Assembly (NCBI RefSeq): GCF_036248275.1
Contig: NZ_CP109181.1
Location: forward strand, 3,782,001 to 3,846,000
DNA: 64,000 nucleotides
Source: Streptomyces sp. NBC_01716
GTDB lineage: Bacteria; Actinomycetota; Actinomycetes; Streptomycetales; Streptomycetaceae
Direction: 5' to 3'
Of the stretch, positions 35,601-43,706 are shown piece after piece. The position numbers and the translations under genes were made by a program. Below the pieces are notes generated by a model, which saw only the letters and a program-made list of their open reading frames with translations, was not told the origin of the DNA and searched no databases. The first letter of the stretch is position 1. Every line of letters begins with the position of its first letter.

Positions 35601-37747
35601 GTGGTGTCGTGCACGGTGAGCGCGGCACGCGCGTCGGGTACCTCTTCGAGCGCGGGCTCGTCGTCGGGTCTCTCCACGACACGTATACGGAAGGCCTGGT
35701 GACGGACCGTCATATCTTCCAGCGCCGAGGTGAGGGCGGCGACGTCGACACGGCCGGCCAGCCGCACCGCGCCGACCACGTTGTACGCCGCGGCCCGGTC
35801 CCCGTGCAGACTGCTGATGAGCCACAGCGCCCGTTGTCCGGCGGCGAGAGGGACCGGACCGGTGAGGACGTCGGGGGCCGCCGGCCCGCCCCCGGGTGCC
35901 GCGGTCCGGACGGCCGCCCGCAGCCCGGCCAGCGAGGTGTTGTCCGACAGCAGCAGCGACAGCGGTACCTCCACGCCGAGTTCGGCGCGGATGCGTCCCG
36001 TCAGCCGTACGGCCTGGAGTGAGTGGCCGCCCATGCTGAGAAAGCCCTGGTCCTCCTCCCCGGCCTGGTCGGCGGGCAGGGCCGACCACCACAGGGCACC
36101 GAGCGGATCGCTCCCCGGTTCCTCCTCGGCCGGACGCTCCGTCACGGCCCACCAGGAACGCAGCAGTTCGCCGACCGCGCCCCGGTCGGACTTGCCGGAG
36201 GTGAGCTTCGGTATCGAGGGGAGCCAGTGGAAGCCGGCGGGGACGAAGGCCGCCGGCAGGAGACTCCGGAGATGGGTCCGCAACTCCCCCGCCTCCGGGC
36301 GCGCTTCGGGGTGTGTGGAGGTGAGCGCCGCCAGGAATTCCGCGTCGGCCGCGCCAGCCGCGCCAGCCGCACCGGCCGCGCCGTCCGCGGTGACGGCGGC
36401 CACGACGGCGTCCTTGACCGCCGGATGTCTCAGCAGGGCGCGCTCCACCTCCGCGGCCTCGACCCGGACACCCCGGACCTTGAGCTGGTGGTCGGCGCGT
36501 CCGAGGAACTGGATCTCGCCGTCCACGACTTGCGCGAGGTCACCGGTCCGGTAGAAGCGCCGCCCGTCGATCTCGGGGAAGGAGCTCGCCGTCGCCTCGG
36601 GACGGTCCACGTATCCCAGCGCGACCTGCGTCCCTCCGATCCACAGTTCGCCCGGTGTGCCGAGGGGGACCGGCCGGCCGTCCTCGTCCATGACATGCAG
36701 GGTGGTGTTGTCGACCGGCCGTCCGATGCGGACCTGGTCACCGGCGGTGAGCGAGCGGGGCACCGGCCAGTACGACACCTCGATGGCCGCCTCCGTGGGC
36801 CCGTACAGATTGGTCAGTTCCGCCGCGTCGAAGACCTCGTGGAAGGCGGCGCACAGGGGCGCGGGCAGAGCTTCTCCGCTGGCGAAGACGTGGCGCACCG
36901 ACGAGACGTCGCCGGGTGTCGCCACCCGCAGGAACTCCGTCAGCATGGACGGTACGAAATGGCATGCCGTGATGGAGTGGTCACGGATGAACCGGGTGAG
37001 GCGCATCGGGTCCCGGTGGTCCCCCTCGGGCAGCACCACCGTGCGGGCGCCGGCGGCCACGGGCACGTAGAACTCCCATCCGGCCACGTCGAAGGTGTAC
37101 GGGGTCTTCTGCAGGATCCGGTCGTCGCGGGAGAAGCCGTAACGCTCCACCTGCCACAGGACGCGGTTGACCACGCCGCCGGCTCCTTGCAGAACTCCCT
37201 TGGGCGTGCCGCTCGATCCGGAGGTGAACATCAGATACGCGGGCTGGTCCGGGGCCGCCTTCGGCAGATCCCGTGGCGGACGCGGGGCCCCGCCGAGGTC
37301 CCGGCGGACGGCGAGCCGGGGGATCCCGGAGTCCTGGAACGCCGCGTGGGTGTGTTCCGCGCCGCCGACGACCAGGAGCGGACGAGCGGTACGAAGCATC
37401 GGTACGAGCCGGTCCGCCGGCTCGTCCAGCGAGAACGGCACATACCAGCAGCCCGCTTTGAGGACGCCGAACAAGGCGGTGAGCATGTCGGCGCCACGGG
37501 GCAGTACGAGGGCGACGGGGCCGGTCTCCCCGCCGGTCGCGGTCAGGATGTCGTCCGCGAAGGCATCGCTGAGCGCGTCGAGTTCGGCGTAGGTCAGGGA
37601 CCGTCCCCCGCTCTCCTCGCACGCGACCGTGTCGGGCTGCCGGAGCCGGGTGCCACGCAGCAGCCCTGGAATGCCGTACGGGGCGCCGCGTTCGACCGTG
37701 GGGCCGGCCAGGTGCGCGGTGCCGTCGGGGATGCTCGCCTGTGACAC
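32675..37747 (-). CDS. Nonribosomal peptide synthetase, A-PCP-C-A-PCP
   Basis: 1690 residues. Domains in order: A1 (~20-520; FTSGSSGTPKG near 177), PCP1 (Ser in GGHSLQ near 574), C (~645-1080; HHLIADQ near 766, the usual HHxxxDG with Gln for Gly), A2 (~1115-1560), PCP2 (Ser in GLTSI near 1605). Reading the ten specificity positions by eye, A1 gives DVWHFSLIEK, which matches the serine code. A2 is unusual: TSGTTGTPAAV lacks the Lys of the phosphate loop and its code reads roughly DPRHLCGQIK, although a Lys aligns with the catalytic A10 position. No thioesterase is present; a Pro/Arg-rich tail follows PCP2, so the chain is passed to another protein. Start GTG at 37747 follows GAGGGG. It is the last gene of the minus-strand operon, 18 bp after the LanB-like gene. 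Confidence 0.93.
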   Translation of the reverse strand: MSQASIPDGTAHLAGPTVERGAPYGIPGLLRGTRLRQPDTVACEESGGRSLTYAELDALSDAFADDILTATGGETGPVALVLPRGADMLTALFGVLKAGCWYVPFSLDEPADRLVPMLRTARPLLVVGGAEHTHAAFQDSGIPRLAVRRDLGGAPRPPRDLPKAAPDQPAYLMFTSGSSGTPKGVLQGAGGVVNRVLWQVERYGFSRDDRILQKTPYTFDVAGWEFYVPVAAGARTVVLPEGDHRDPMRLTRFIRDHSITACHFVPSMLTEFLRVATPGDVSSVRHVFASGEALPAPLCAAFHEVFDAAELTNLYGPTEAAIEVSYWPVPRSLTAGDQVRIGRPVDNTTLHVMDEDGRPVPLGTPGELWIGGTQVALGYVDRPEATASSFPEIDGRRFYRTGDLAQVVDGEIQFLGRADHQLKVRGVRVEAAEVERALLRHPAVKDAVVAAVTADGAAGAAGAAGAADAEFLAALTSTHPEARPEAGELRTHLRSLLPAAFVPAGFHWLPSIPKLTSGKSDRGAVGELLRSWWAVTERPAEEEPGSDPLGALWWSALPADQAGEEDQGFLSMGGHSLQAVRLTGRIRAELGVEVPLSLLLSDNTSLAGLRAAVRTAAPGGGPAAPDVLTGPVPLAAGQRALWLISSLHGDRAAAYNVVGAVRLAGRVDVAALTSALEDMTVRHQAFRIRVVERPDDEPALEEVPDARAALTVHDTTDQLSEDRMTEFVRRVAGIPLSPSQAPLMAVGLLRGRGDDEALLVLSLHHLIADQHTLDLALHDLATAYRGRLRGTVPSLPPAPGFLGHAAVRADTGRLTSDLTYWKKLLGDAPTDSALPFGRPGGQPSSFAGESVTLRLDSADSGRVDAFCRDHAVTPFNLFVTALATVVRGWIGRDTFVLGIPVSRRRTADQDELAGFLLNTVPLLLTATSGTTPAMLLRQVRSRLTEAVEHSTPDFETIVRSLELPTRPTDNPLFRIWVNDLSQAEPVPAFDPLKATAFRPAGHAALFDVNFYIRREPHYTLEAIVASDRLPVDIADHLLDQTRHVLRQILDSPGLPLKRITLAPGAPEASVPMSPADGERNDSVVSRIRTIAARTPSAPAVNSPAEGIGCGYEELLTHADGVSTALKAAGVGPGDPVLLHGRRSAALVCALLGVWGAGAAPVLTDASLPPEVVNQYRDLVNPVAEVTIRPSATPAWNVTGPRERGNTSTGRGLHPLSHVLFTSGTTGTPAAVVASHTALTHNLDWYRAFVGPSASDRVALLGGLGHDPLLRDILVPLLSGGTLVVPPQTALATPRALFDFLRQERITLLHGTPALLEMIAAGHEEQPAHRLDALRSVLSCGAPLTAGLARRVREFTDARLINGYGATETPQIASCHVVAESAGKVDPRLPDEEALPVGTGVAGAQLLVVDEEGAPCAVGQRGEVVVRGPHLALGYLTDDRDADRLSGHTFHTGDLGRLDPDHNIRLDGRGDRLVNVDGFRIALAQIEDAALRHPDIHRSRALLAPSPLGDRLELHVTPRPETSLTGPDVRRHLSAVLPPHAMPSAITIGGQLPAPGRHKAAGAFRRTAPPPTPSAESTPLLAEFAALAHEALGTPIDVDGNFFDVGLTSITLLRFHRLVTTRLGLDLPVSALFTYPNLRTLAFHAQKTAHPEAPATAYSPPPRRPTHPTPSAARRRALRTLLSHPEPPEAT

Positions 37748-37765
37748 GTGTTCCCCTCGAATGCC

Positions 37766-40174
37766 CTAGAAATTCCGTGAGTTGTCGACGGCCACCAGCC
37801 GGATCTCGCTGGTGTAGGTGCTGCCCCTGGCGTCTCGCAGCCACAGCTGGTCGGGGCGCGGAAGCATTTCCGTGAGCGTGACGCGGTGGCCGTCGCCCGC
37901 TTCGGCGCGCCGCAGGGTCATGGCGAACAGGCCCACCAACTGGGGGTTGCCGAAGTCCAGGTAGATGGGCTTGGACTCCCAGGGGACGCGCCAGAACATG
38001 TGCCGGGGCATGCCCAGCCGGCGTGCCCACTGCCGGAGGCGTGCGAACGCCGCGGCCTCGTCGGTCCCCTTGCCCACGGGGACGCCGGCCGCGAGAGGCC
38101 GCCAGGTCTCCCGCGCGACAACGAGCCTTCCGATGGTGATCCGTGGCGTGTGCTCCAGTGGAGCCATGAGCCTGAAGTGGTCGGTCGCGCGCTGGACCAG
38201 CATCTCGGCCACGGTTTCGAGCAGCGGCGTGCCGTGCCCGTGGGGTCCGCCGCCGTCTGTGCGCACTGTGATCAGGCCCTGCGGCGATCTGCGGACGGCG
38301 AGCGCGTCGATTTGTACGGTGAGGTCACGCGGAGCCGGTCGGGCACCGCAGCGCGGGCCGAACGACAGATAGGTGTGCCGCCGGGATTGCAGTTCCGGTG
38401 TCGGGTACCAGTGCGAGGTGAGGTTGTCCACGCTGCGCGGATACAGCGGGACATGCCACGGCGTCGGGTGCTCGTGCTCGTCCCCGGCGGCGACCAGACG
38501 CTCCGGATCGGGGTGGAACCGGCTGAAGTTACGAGAGTTGTGGCTCACCTGCGAGAGGTGCATCTCCCCCATGACGGCGAAGGTCCCACCGGCGCCGGGA
38601 TCCTCGGCGATCATGAGGTCGGGGCTGTGGTAGGCGGCCGAGTGCCAGGGGAGCACGGCGCCTTGAGGTGTGCCGAACACCTGGGTGACCGCGTCCCGGA
38701 TCTCCTCCGTGCGGTAGTCCTGCCTGGCCCGGAGCGGGTTGTACTCCAGTACCTCGCGCCAGCGGTCCTGGAATTCGGCGATCACCGGAGCGTCGGCGGC
38801 GCCCGTCTGGATCTCCGGTATCGCCAGCGCCGTCAGCTGCGACAGGGGTACGTCCTGTCCCCGCTCTCCGCCGAGCTTGGTGAAGGTGTCGTCCAGGACG
38901 GTCGTGTAGACGTCGCCCAGGCGGTGCATCAGCCACCGGGCGCTGTCCAGCAGAGGCCGCATCGCCGCCGCGGTCCCGTCGAGGAACCCGGTGCCGATGG
39001 TGACATCGACATCGCGGGCGCAGTCCTCGATCACCACGCGTCGCCCCTTGGCGGCGTGACCCGAATCGCGGTACGCAGCCGCCCCGGTGGCCTCGGTGAA
39101 CTGGGCGTCGAGACCGTTCAGCGCCGCTTCCAGTTGTGCCGCGGGTACGTTCGACCAGGGCAGTTCGCGGCGCGACCGGTCCAGTTCGCCGAGTGTGGCC
39201 AGAGCCCTGTCCCGGCCGTACGACGAGGGGAGCGCGCTCAGCTGGCCGCGCAGGGCCGCCGCGGCGTCCGGGCTGGGCGGGATGTCGAAACCCCAGTTGA
39301 CGACGCCCTTCCCGGCCAGGGCGTCGAGGTGTTCCAGTACCGCTTCGACCGGATCACCGGCGTCCGGCGCCACCGCCGCGCCGTCACCCACGCGGGTCGG
39401 CCCGCCGGCGCGCGTCAACCCGCCTGCGCGCGTCAGCTCGTCGGCGATCTCGCGGGGAGTACGCAGGCCGTCGCAGAGCGCGCCGACCAGTGCCTGCGTA
39501 CGGTCGAGTACGAGCATCGGGGCATCGGAACGCAGCACGGCCCGCCCGTGCAGGGCCACTTGGGGTGACAGCGCCGGTGGCAGATGCCGGCGGATCCCGA
39601 TGTCATCGGCGAAGGCATCGCCCAGAGCCGCGAGGGCCCAGACCTCGAAGATGACCGACCGGTCCTTGAACAGCCGCGGCCCGGGTACGGCACGGCACTC
39701 CTCCCCGGGGCCGGCGAAGGTTCCCCAGGCCACCGGTCCGAAGAAGCCGATCGTCTCGTTCTTCGTGTGGTAGCGCTGGAGGTATTTGACGAGGGTCAGT
39801 TCGTCCCGCTTCTGGCGTCTGTTCCGCAGATAGCTTCCCTTGCCGACACTGTCGTGCAGCCAGGTGACCACGCGGTCCAGAGCCCCGGGACTCTGCCACA
39901 GGAGAGCCTGCCGGACGCCGCCGGACTCGACGGTCTCCAGCATGCGGCGGCAGCTCCGCTCCAGGGCCGTCGGCCAGTACGCGCGGAACTCCGCCTCGGC
40001 GGCGGGGTCTTCCGCGTATCTGTCGGCGAGGGCGCCGCACCGTTCGTCGGCGGTGGAGGTCAGCCGGGACAGCGGGAATCCCGAGCTGCGTACGGCGAAG
40101 TCACGCCATACGAGCCACTCGCCCTGTCCGAGAGGGACCCGTAGCCCGGCCACCCGGGACTCCGTACTTTCCAT
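37766..40174 (-). CDS. LanB-type lantibiotic dehydratase N-terminal domain protein
   Basis: About 802 residues from ATG 40174; a TTG at 40234 is an alternative. The stretch LQRYHTKNETIGFFGPVAWG near residue 140 is the hallmark of the class I lanthipeptide dehydratase glutamylation domain. The C-terminal MPRHMFWRVPWESKPIYLDFGNP also fits that family. There is no SpaB-type elimination domain. In RiPP pathways this domain transfers glutamate from Glu-tRNA to Ser/Thr side chains; shorter relatives (PEARLs) add amino acids to peptides from tRNA. No precursor peptide gene was found nearby. It lies 18 bp upstream of an NRPS whose first A domain reads as serine-specific, so PCP-bound serine is a possible substrate (inference). 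Confidence 0.85.
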   Translation of the reverse strand: MESTESRVAGLRVPLGQGEWLVWRDFAVRSSGFPLSRLTSTADERCGALADRYAEDPAAEAEFRAYWPTALERSCRRMLETVESGGVRQALLWQSPGALDRVVTWLHDSVGKGSYLRNRRQKRDELTLVKYLQRYHTKNETIGFFGPVAWGTFAGPGEECRAVPGPRLFKDRSVIFEVWALAALGDAFADDIGIRRHLPPALSPQVALHGRAVLRSDAPMLVLDRTQALVGALCDGLRTPREIADELTRAGGLTRAGGPTRVGDGAAVAPDAGDPVEAVLEHLDALAGKGVVNWGFDIPPSPDAAAALRGQLSALPSSYGRDRALATLGELDRSRRELPWSNVPAAQLEAALNGLDAQFTEATGAAAYRDSGHAAKGRRVVIEDCARDVDVTIGTGFLDGTAAAMRPLLDSARWLMHRLGDVYTTVLDDTFTKLGGERGQDVPLSQLTALAIPEIQTGAADAPVIAEFQDRWREVLEYNPLRARQDYRTEEIRDAVTQVFGTPQGAVLPWHSAAYHSPDLMIAEDPGAGGTFAVMGEMHLSQVSHNSRNFSRFHPDPERLVAAGDEHEHPTPWHVPLYPRSVDNLTSHWYPTPELQSRRHTYLSFGPRCGARPAPRDLTVQIDALAVRRSPQGLITVRTDGGGPHGHGTPLLETVAEMLVQRATDHFRLMAPLEHTPRITIGRLVVARETWRPLAAGVPVGKGTDEAAAFARLRQWARRLGMPRHMFWRVPWESKPIYLDFGNPQLVGLFAMTLRRAEAGDGHRVTLTEMLPRPDQLWLRDARGSTYTSEIRLVAVDNSRNF

Positions 40175-40254
40175 GATCAACCAATTCTTCCCGGGGCCGC
40201 CTGCGGGGCGGGGGACATCCAGGGCCTGATCCAAGACACGGCACCGGACACGGC

Positions 40255-41169
40255 CTAGGCGTCGCCGTACACGGCCTCCACCGTCTGAACGAACTCCTCC
40301 TCGGAGCCGGGCATCGGGGAGGGCACCGGGACACAGCCCAGTTCCCGGAACTCGGCCAGCCGCTCCCGCACTTGGGCCCGGGAGCCGATCAGCGCGAACT
40401 CGCGGGGATCGGGCTTCCCGAACGCGTCCAGGACGTGCCGGTAGTAGGGGAGCATGCGGTAGGACGCCGCGGACTTCTCCCAGCCGGCGATCTGGTCGGC
40501 CTCGTTGTCCCCCGTGTAGGAGGGAAGGATGGTGACGACGGAGAAGCTGTCCGGGTCCTTCCCGAACTCGGCGCAGGCTTCCCGTATCACCGGCATGATC
40601 CGCTCTCTGATGTAGCGCGGTGAGGCGAGCCAGATCACGATTCCGTCGGTCATCTGCACGGCCAGCCGGATCATCTGCGGGCGCAGCGCCGCGAGATGGA
40701 GCGGGACTGCGCCCCGGCCCCCGGTGTACTGGGCGTGAGCCGTGAAGTGTTCTCCCTCGAAGCCTATTTCGCCGGTGTTCAGCAGGCCGGTGACGATGGC
40801 CGTGTACTCCCGCATGACTCCGATCGGCTTGCCCTGACTGAGCCCCAGCACATACTCGTTGACGAATTTATGGCTGTAGCCGATGCCCAGGACGAACCGT
40901 CCCGGATACAACTCGTCGATGGTCGCGGCGGCCTGGGCCATCGCGACGGGATGGCGCGCGTACACGGGGAGGACGGCGGTGCCGACCGTGATGGACGGGG
41001 CTGCCTCCAGATACGCGGCGGCCGTCAGCAGCGCGTCACGCTGATCGGGCTGCTGCTCCAGCCAGACCTGGTCCACACCGAGCCGCTCGGCCAGCCGGAC
41101 CCGCTTGGTCAGTTGGTCAAGGCCCTGGTAACGGGGCGAGATCACCAAAGGGCGTGCCGCGGGCTTCAT
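40255..41169 (-). CDS. Luciferase-like (LLM class) flavin/F420-dependent oxidoreductase
   Basis: 304 residues. It has the bacterial luciferase-like TIM-barrel pattern: an opening strand LVISPRYQGLDQL, a TAVLPVYARHPVAMAQAAATIDEL segment near residue 63, and RFVLGIGYSHK near 92. The C-terminal MPGSEEEFVQTVEAVY is a typical ending. Members use F420 or FMN to oxidise or reduce carbonyl, amine or imine groups. Its ATG overlaps the end of the FkbH-like gene by 4 bp, and it lies 80 bp upstream of the LanB-like gene, so it is part of the same operon and is probably a tailoring enzyme on the nascent product. The cofactor cannot be settled from sequence alone. Confidence 0.88.
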   Translation of the reverse strand: MKPAARPLVISPRYQGLDQLTKRVRLAERLGVDQVWLEQQPDQRDALLTAAAYLEAAPSITVGTAVLPVYARHPVAMAQAAATIDELYPGRFVLGIGYSHKFVNEYVLGLSQGKPIGVMREYTAIVTGLLNTGEIGFEGEHFTAHAQYTGGRGAVPLHLAALRPQMIRLAVQMTDGIVIWLASPRYIRERIMPVIREACAEFGKDPDSFSVVTILPSYTGDNEADQIAGWEKSAASYRMLPYYRHVLDAFGKPDPREFALIGSRAQVRERLAEFRELGCVPVPSPMPGSEEEFVQTVEAVYGDA

Positions 41170-42314
41170 GACGGTGTGACTCCTGTTTCTGCGGGGATCC
41201 CCGAAGGTCCGGATTCCGAGGAGGACTCGACGATCGCTGAGGAGGACTCGACGATCACTCTGATGCAGGGGGCCGGCTCCTGGATGCGGGACAGGTCCGA
41301 CTCCAGGACGAGCCGGGATTCGTCCTTGTCGATCTCACTGAAGCCGGCGAAGGCGTAGGTGATGCGCATCATCCGGTTGCGGCCTGTTTCGACGAAGTCG
41401 GCGCGCAGTGCCTCCGCGCCCGCCTCCTTGGCGAGCGCCATGACATGCCCCAGCAGAATCGTCCCGACACCGCGTGACATCGTGCGGCACGACATCAGCA
41501 GAAGCTTCAAGTGCCAGTGGGGCGTGCCCCGTTCGGCCAGGGCCAGACCGATGGTGCCGTAGTCGCCGAACCGGTCCGAGAGACTGGCGACCAGGAGGAC
41601 ATGCTGTGAACTGGTGGCCAGTTCGGCGAGTTCCTCGTAGGAGTAGGTGCGGCCCGTCGAGTTGAGCTGGTTGGTGCGGACGGTCAGTTCCTCGGCCCGC
41701 TGGAGGTCGTCGACCTCCGCCCTGCGGATGGTGAAGACCATCTCCAGTTCGGCCAGGAACTCGTCCGGGGTGCCTTCGAAGTCCTGTTCACGCGACTCAC
41801 GTACGGTCTGGCTGCGGTACATCTCGCGCCGCCGCGCGGACTCGCTCGTGACGAAACGCGGCATGAACTCCGGGAGTTCGGCGACGCCGTCGAGGTCGGC
41901 CGGAGACAGACAGAACACATCGGGCAGGGAGTGGGCCACTTCGGCCCGCTCGAAGGCGTCGTCGTCCACGAAGGCCAGCGCGTCGGTGGCGAAGTTGAGC
42001 GACCTGCCGACCTCGGCGACCGACTCGGACTTGGGATTCCAGCCGATCTGGGGGTAGACGAACAGATCGGCGAGTCCGAGGGCGGCGAGCCGCTTCATGG
42101 CCGCCTGCTCGTCGTTCCTGCTGGCGATCGAGTTCAGGATGCCACGCCGGTCGAGGAGCCGGATCAGCTCGACGACCCGCGGGAAGGGCCGGACGTCGGC
42201 CGCGTCCCCGGATTCCAGGAGTATGCCGTCCCAGAGCGTGTTGTCGAGGTCCCAGACCACGCACTTGATCCTGGCGCGGCGGGCGGTTGTGTCGTCGGAG
42301 AGGGAATCAGTCAT
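41166..42314 (-). CDS. FkbH-like HAD enzyme (glyceryl-ACP loading)
   Basis: 382 residues. HAD motif I is VVWDLDNTLWDG near residue 19, the exact FkbH pattern. The C-terminal half is the GNAT-like FkbH domain (VFTIRRAEVDDLQRAEELTVRTNQLNSTGRTYS...). FkbH-family proteins dephosphorylate 1,3-bisphosphoglycerate and load a glyceryl group on an ACP, the first step to hydroxymalonyl- or methoxymalonyl-ACP. The neighbours encode the other three proteins of that pathway. The last ~25 residues contain a tandem IVESSS-A/E repeat, due to a 21-bp duplication (GAGGACTCGACGATC at 41221-41235 and 41242-41256). Its ends overlap both neighbours by 4 bp, so it is translationally coupled. Confidence 0.93.
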   Translation of the reverse strand: MTDSLSDDTTARRARIKCVVWDLDNTLWDGILLESGDAADVRPFPRVVELIRLLDRRGILNSIASRNDEQAAMKRLAALGLADLFVYPQIGWNPKSESVAEVGRSLNFATDALAFVDDDAFERAEVAHSLPDVFCLSPADLDGVAELPEFMPRFVTSESARRREMYRSQTVRESREQDFEGTPDEFLAELEMVFTIRRAEVDDLQRAEELTVRTNQLNSTGRTYSYEELAELATSSQHVLLVASLSDRFGDYGTIGLALAERGTPHWHLKLLLMSCRTMSRGVGTILLGHVMALAKEAGAEALRADFVETGRNRMMRITYAFAGFSEIDKDESRLVLESDLSRIQEPAPCIRVIVESSSAIVESSSESGPSGIPAETGVTPS

Positions 42315-43456
42315 GGGTTCATTGCCGTTCGGTAGGCGGCGTCGGCGATGGTCAGTCGCTGGATCTCCGAGCTGCCCTCGATGATCTCCATCACCTTGGC
42401 GTCCCGGTAGTACCGGGCGACGGGGCTGCCTGGTGCGCAGCCACTGGCTCCATGGATCTGTACGGCCTCGGAGGCATGGCGTGCCGCCGCGGTCGAGGCG
42501 AAGTACTTCGCCATCATGGTCGTCATGATCGTTTCTGCCTCGCCGGCGTCCTTGAGCCGGGCGGCCTCCGCGCACAGGAGCCGGGCCGCCGTGACGTCGG
42601 TGACCATGTCGGAGATCTTCGCCCGGATCAGCTGACGTTCACGCAGCGGCACTCCCCCGACCTCCCGTCGGGCGGTCCTGGCGGTGCACGCGTCGAGGCA
42701 GGCCTGGAGGATGCCGACGGACCCCGCCGCGACACTCAGCCGTCCGAGGTCGAGGACTCCGGTGAGCACCATCCCGGTGGCGAAGGCCTCCGGCCCCAGC
42801 AGCGCGTCCGGCCCCACGTGCGCCTCGCGCAGTTCCACCGTGGCCAGCATGCCGGCCGTGGTGCCCAGCATGCCGTCGATCGGCGTGATCTCGACGCCGG
42901 GTGCGCCCCGCTCGACGAGGAGGGCCACGACACCGCCGGGTCCACGGGCGAAGACGAGGAACAGGGACGCCAGTTGGCCGCCCGTGATCCAGGTCTTGGT
43001 GCCGTTCAGCACCCAGCCGCCGCCCTTGCGCAGGGCGGTGGTGGTTACGGCGGTGGCGTCGCTTCCCACCTCGGGTTCGGTCAGGCAGAAGGCTCCGGTG
43101 ACACGTCCCGCGGCCAGCTCGGGAAGCCAGCGTTCCTTCTGCTCGGCGGTGCCCCAGCGCCGTACGGCGAAGGTCACCATGGTGTGCACGGTGAGCAGAC
43201 TCCGTACGGAGGAACAGGCCCGCCCGATCTCCTCGTGGATCTCGGCGAGCGTTCCGAACGTGAGATCCGCGCCCTGGGCGGGCGCGGGTGGGAACGGGTC
43301 CCACAGGCCGGCCGCCGACACCGCGTCGAGCAGCGTGGCGGGCACCTGCCCGCTCCGGTCCCACTCGTCGGCGAAGGGCCGGATGTGTGTGTCGGCGAAG
43401 AGACGCGCGGTCGTGCGGTCGTGTACGGCGATCACGTCACCGGAGGCGCGTGTCAT
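42311..43456 (-). CDS. FkbI-like acyl-CoA/acyl-ACP dehydrogenase
   Basis: 381 residues, a full-length acyl-CoA dehydrogenase fold: ACSSVRSLLTVH, GAFCLTEPEVGSDATAV for FAD binding near residue 125, and MEIIEGSSEIQR near the C-terminus, which carries the usual catalytic Glu region. Being in the FkbH-I-J-K set, it should oxidise glyceryl-ACP-derived hydroxyacyl-ACP toward hydroxymalonyl-ACP. Both ends overlap neighbours by 4 bp (with FkbH-like and the ACP). The ACP-linked role is inferred from context and not from special residues. Confidence 0.92.
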   Translation of the reverse strand: MTRASGDVIAVHDRTTARLFADTHIRPFADEWDRSGQVPATLLDAVSAAGLWDPFPPAPAQGADLTFGTLAEIHEEIGRACSSVRSLLTVHTMVTFAVRRWGTAEQKERWLPELAAGRVTGAFCLTEPEVGSDATAVTTTALRKGGGWVLNGTKTWITGGQLASLFLVFARGPGGVVALLVERGAPGVEITPIDGMLGTTAGMLATVELREAHVGPDALLGPEAFATGMVLTGVLDLGRLSVAAGSVGILQACLDACTARTARREVGGVPLRERQLIRAKISDMVTDVTAARLLCAEAARLKDAGEAETIMTTMMAKYFASTAAARHASEAVQIHGASGCAPGSPVARYYRDAKVMEIIEGSSEIQRLTIADAAYRTAMNP

Positions 43457-43704
43457 GGCCGGCTGCCCGCCGCCTGACGGCCGATCAGCGAGGCCATGGC
43501 CGTGACGGTACGGAAGCTGTCGAACTTCAACTCCTCGTTCGGCAGGGTGACTCCGATGTCCTTCTCGATGAACATCACCAGTTCCATGGCGAAGAGCGAG
43601 TTGATGAACCCGAGAGCGAAGATGTCCTCGTCGTCGGTGAAGGTGATGTCCGGAAAGCGTCCGCCGATGAAGGCGCGGATCCGGTCGGCAGGGCTGTCGG
43701 GCAT
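43453..43704 (-). CDS. FkbJ-like free-standing acyl carrier protein
   Basis: 83 residues. The phosphopantetheine-attachment Ser lies in ALGFINSLFAMELV around residue 36, which is the pattern of FkbJ-type ACPs of extender-unit pathways (LGxxNSL). It holds the growing glyceryl, then hydroxymalonyl, unit. It is only 2 bp downstream of the FkbK-like gene and overlaps the FkbI-like gene by 4 bp. The unit it carries would be delivered to a PKS acyltransferase or to an AT-less module in the cluster. Confidence 0.92.
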   Translation of the reverse strand: MPDSPADRIRAFIGGRFPDITFTDDEDIFALGFINSLFAMELVMFIEKDIGVTLPNEELKFDSFRTVTAMASLIGRQAAGSRP

Positions 43705-43706
43705 GG

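Noticed and set aside
40175..40254. Possible RiPP precursor next to the LanB-like gene
   Set aside because: The 80-bp gap has no small frame with Ser/Thr/Cys-rich core and ribosome-binding site. Other gaps in the cluster also gave none.
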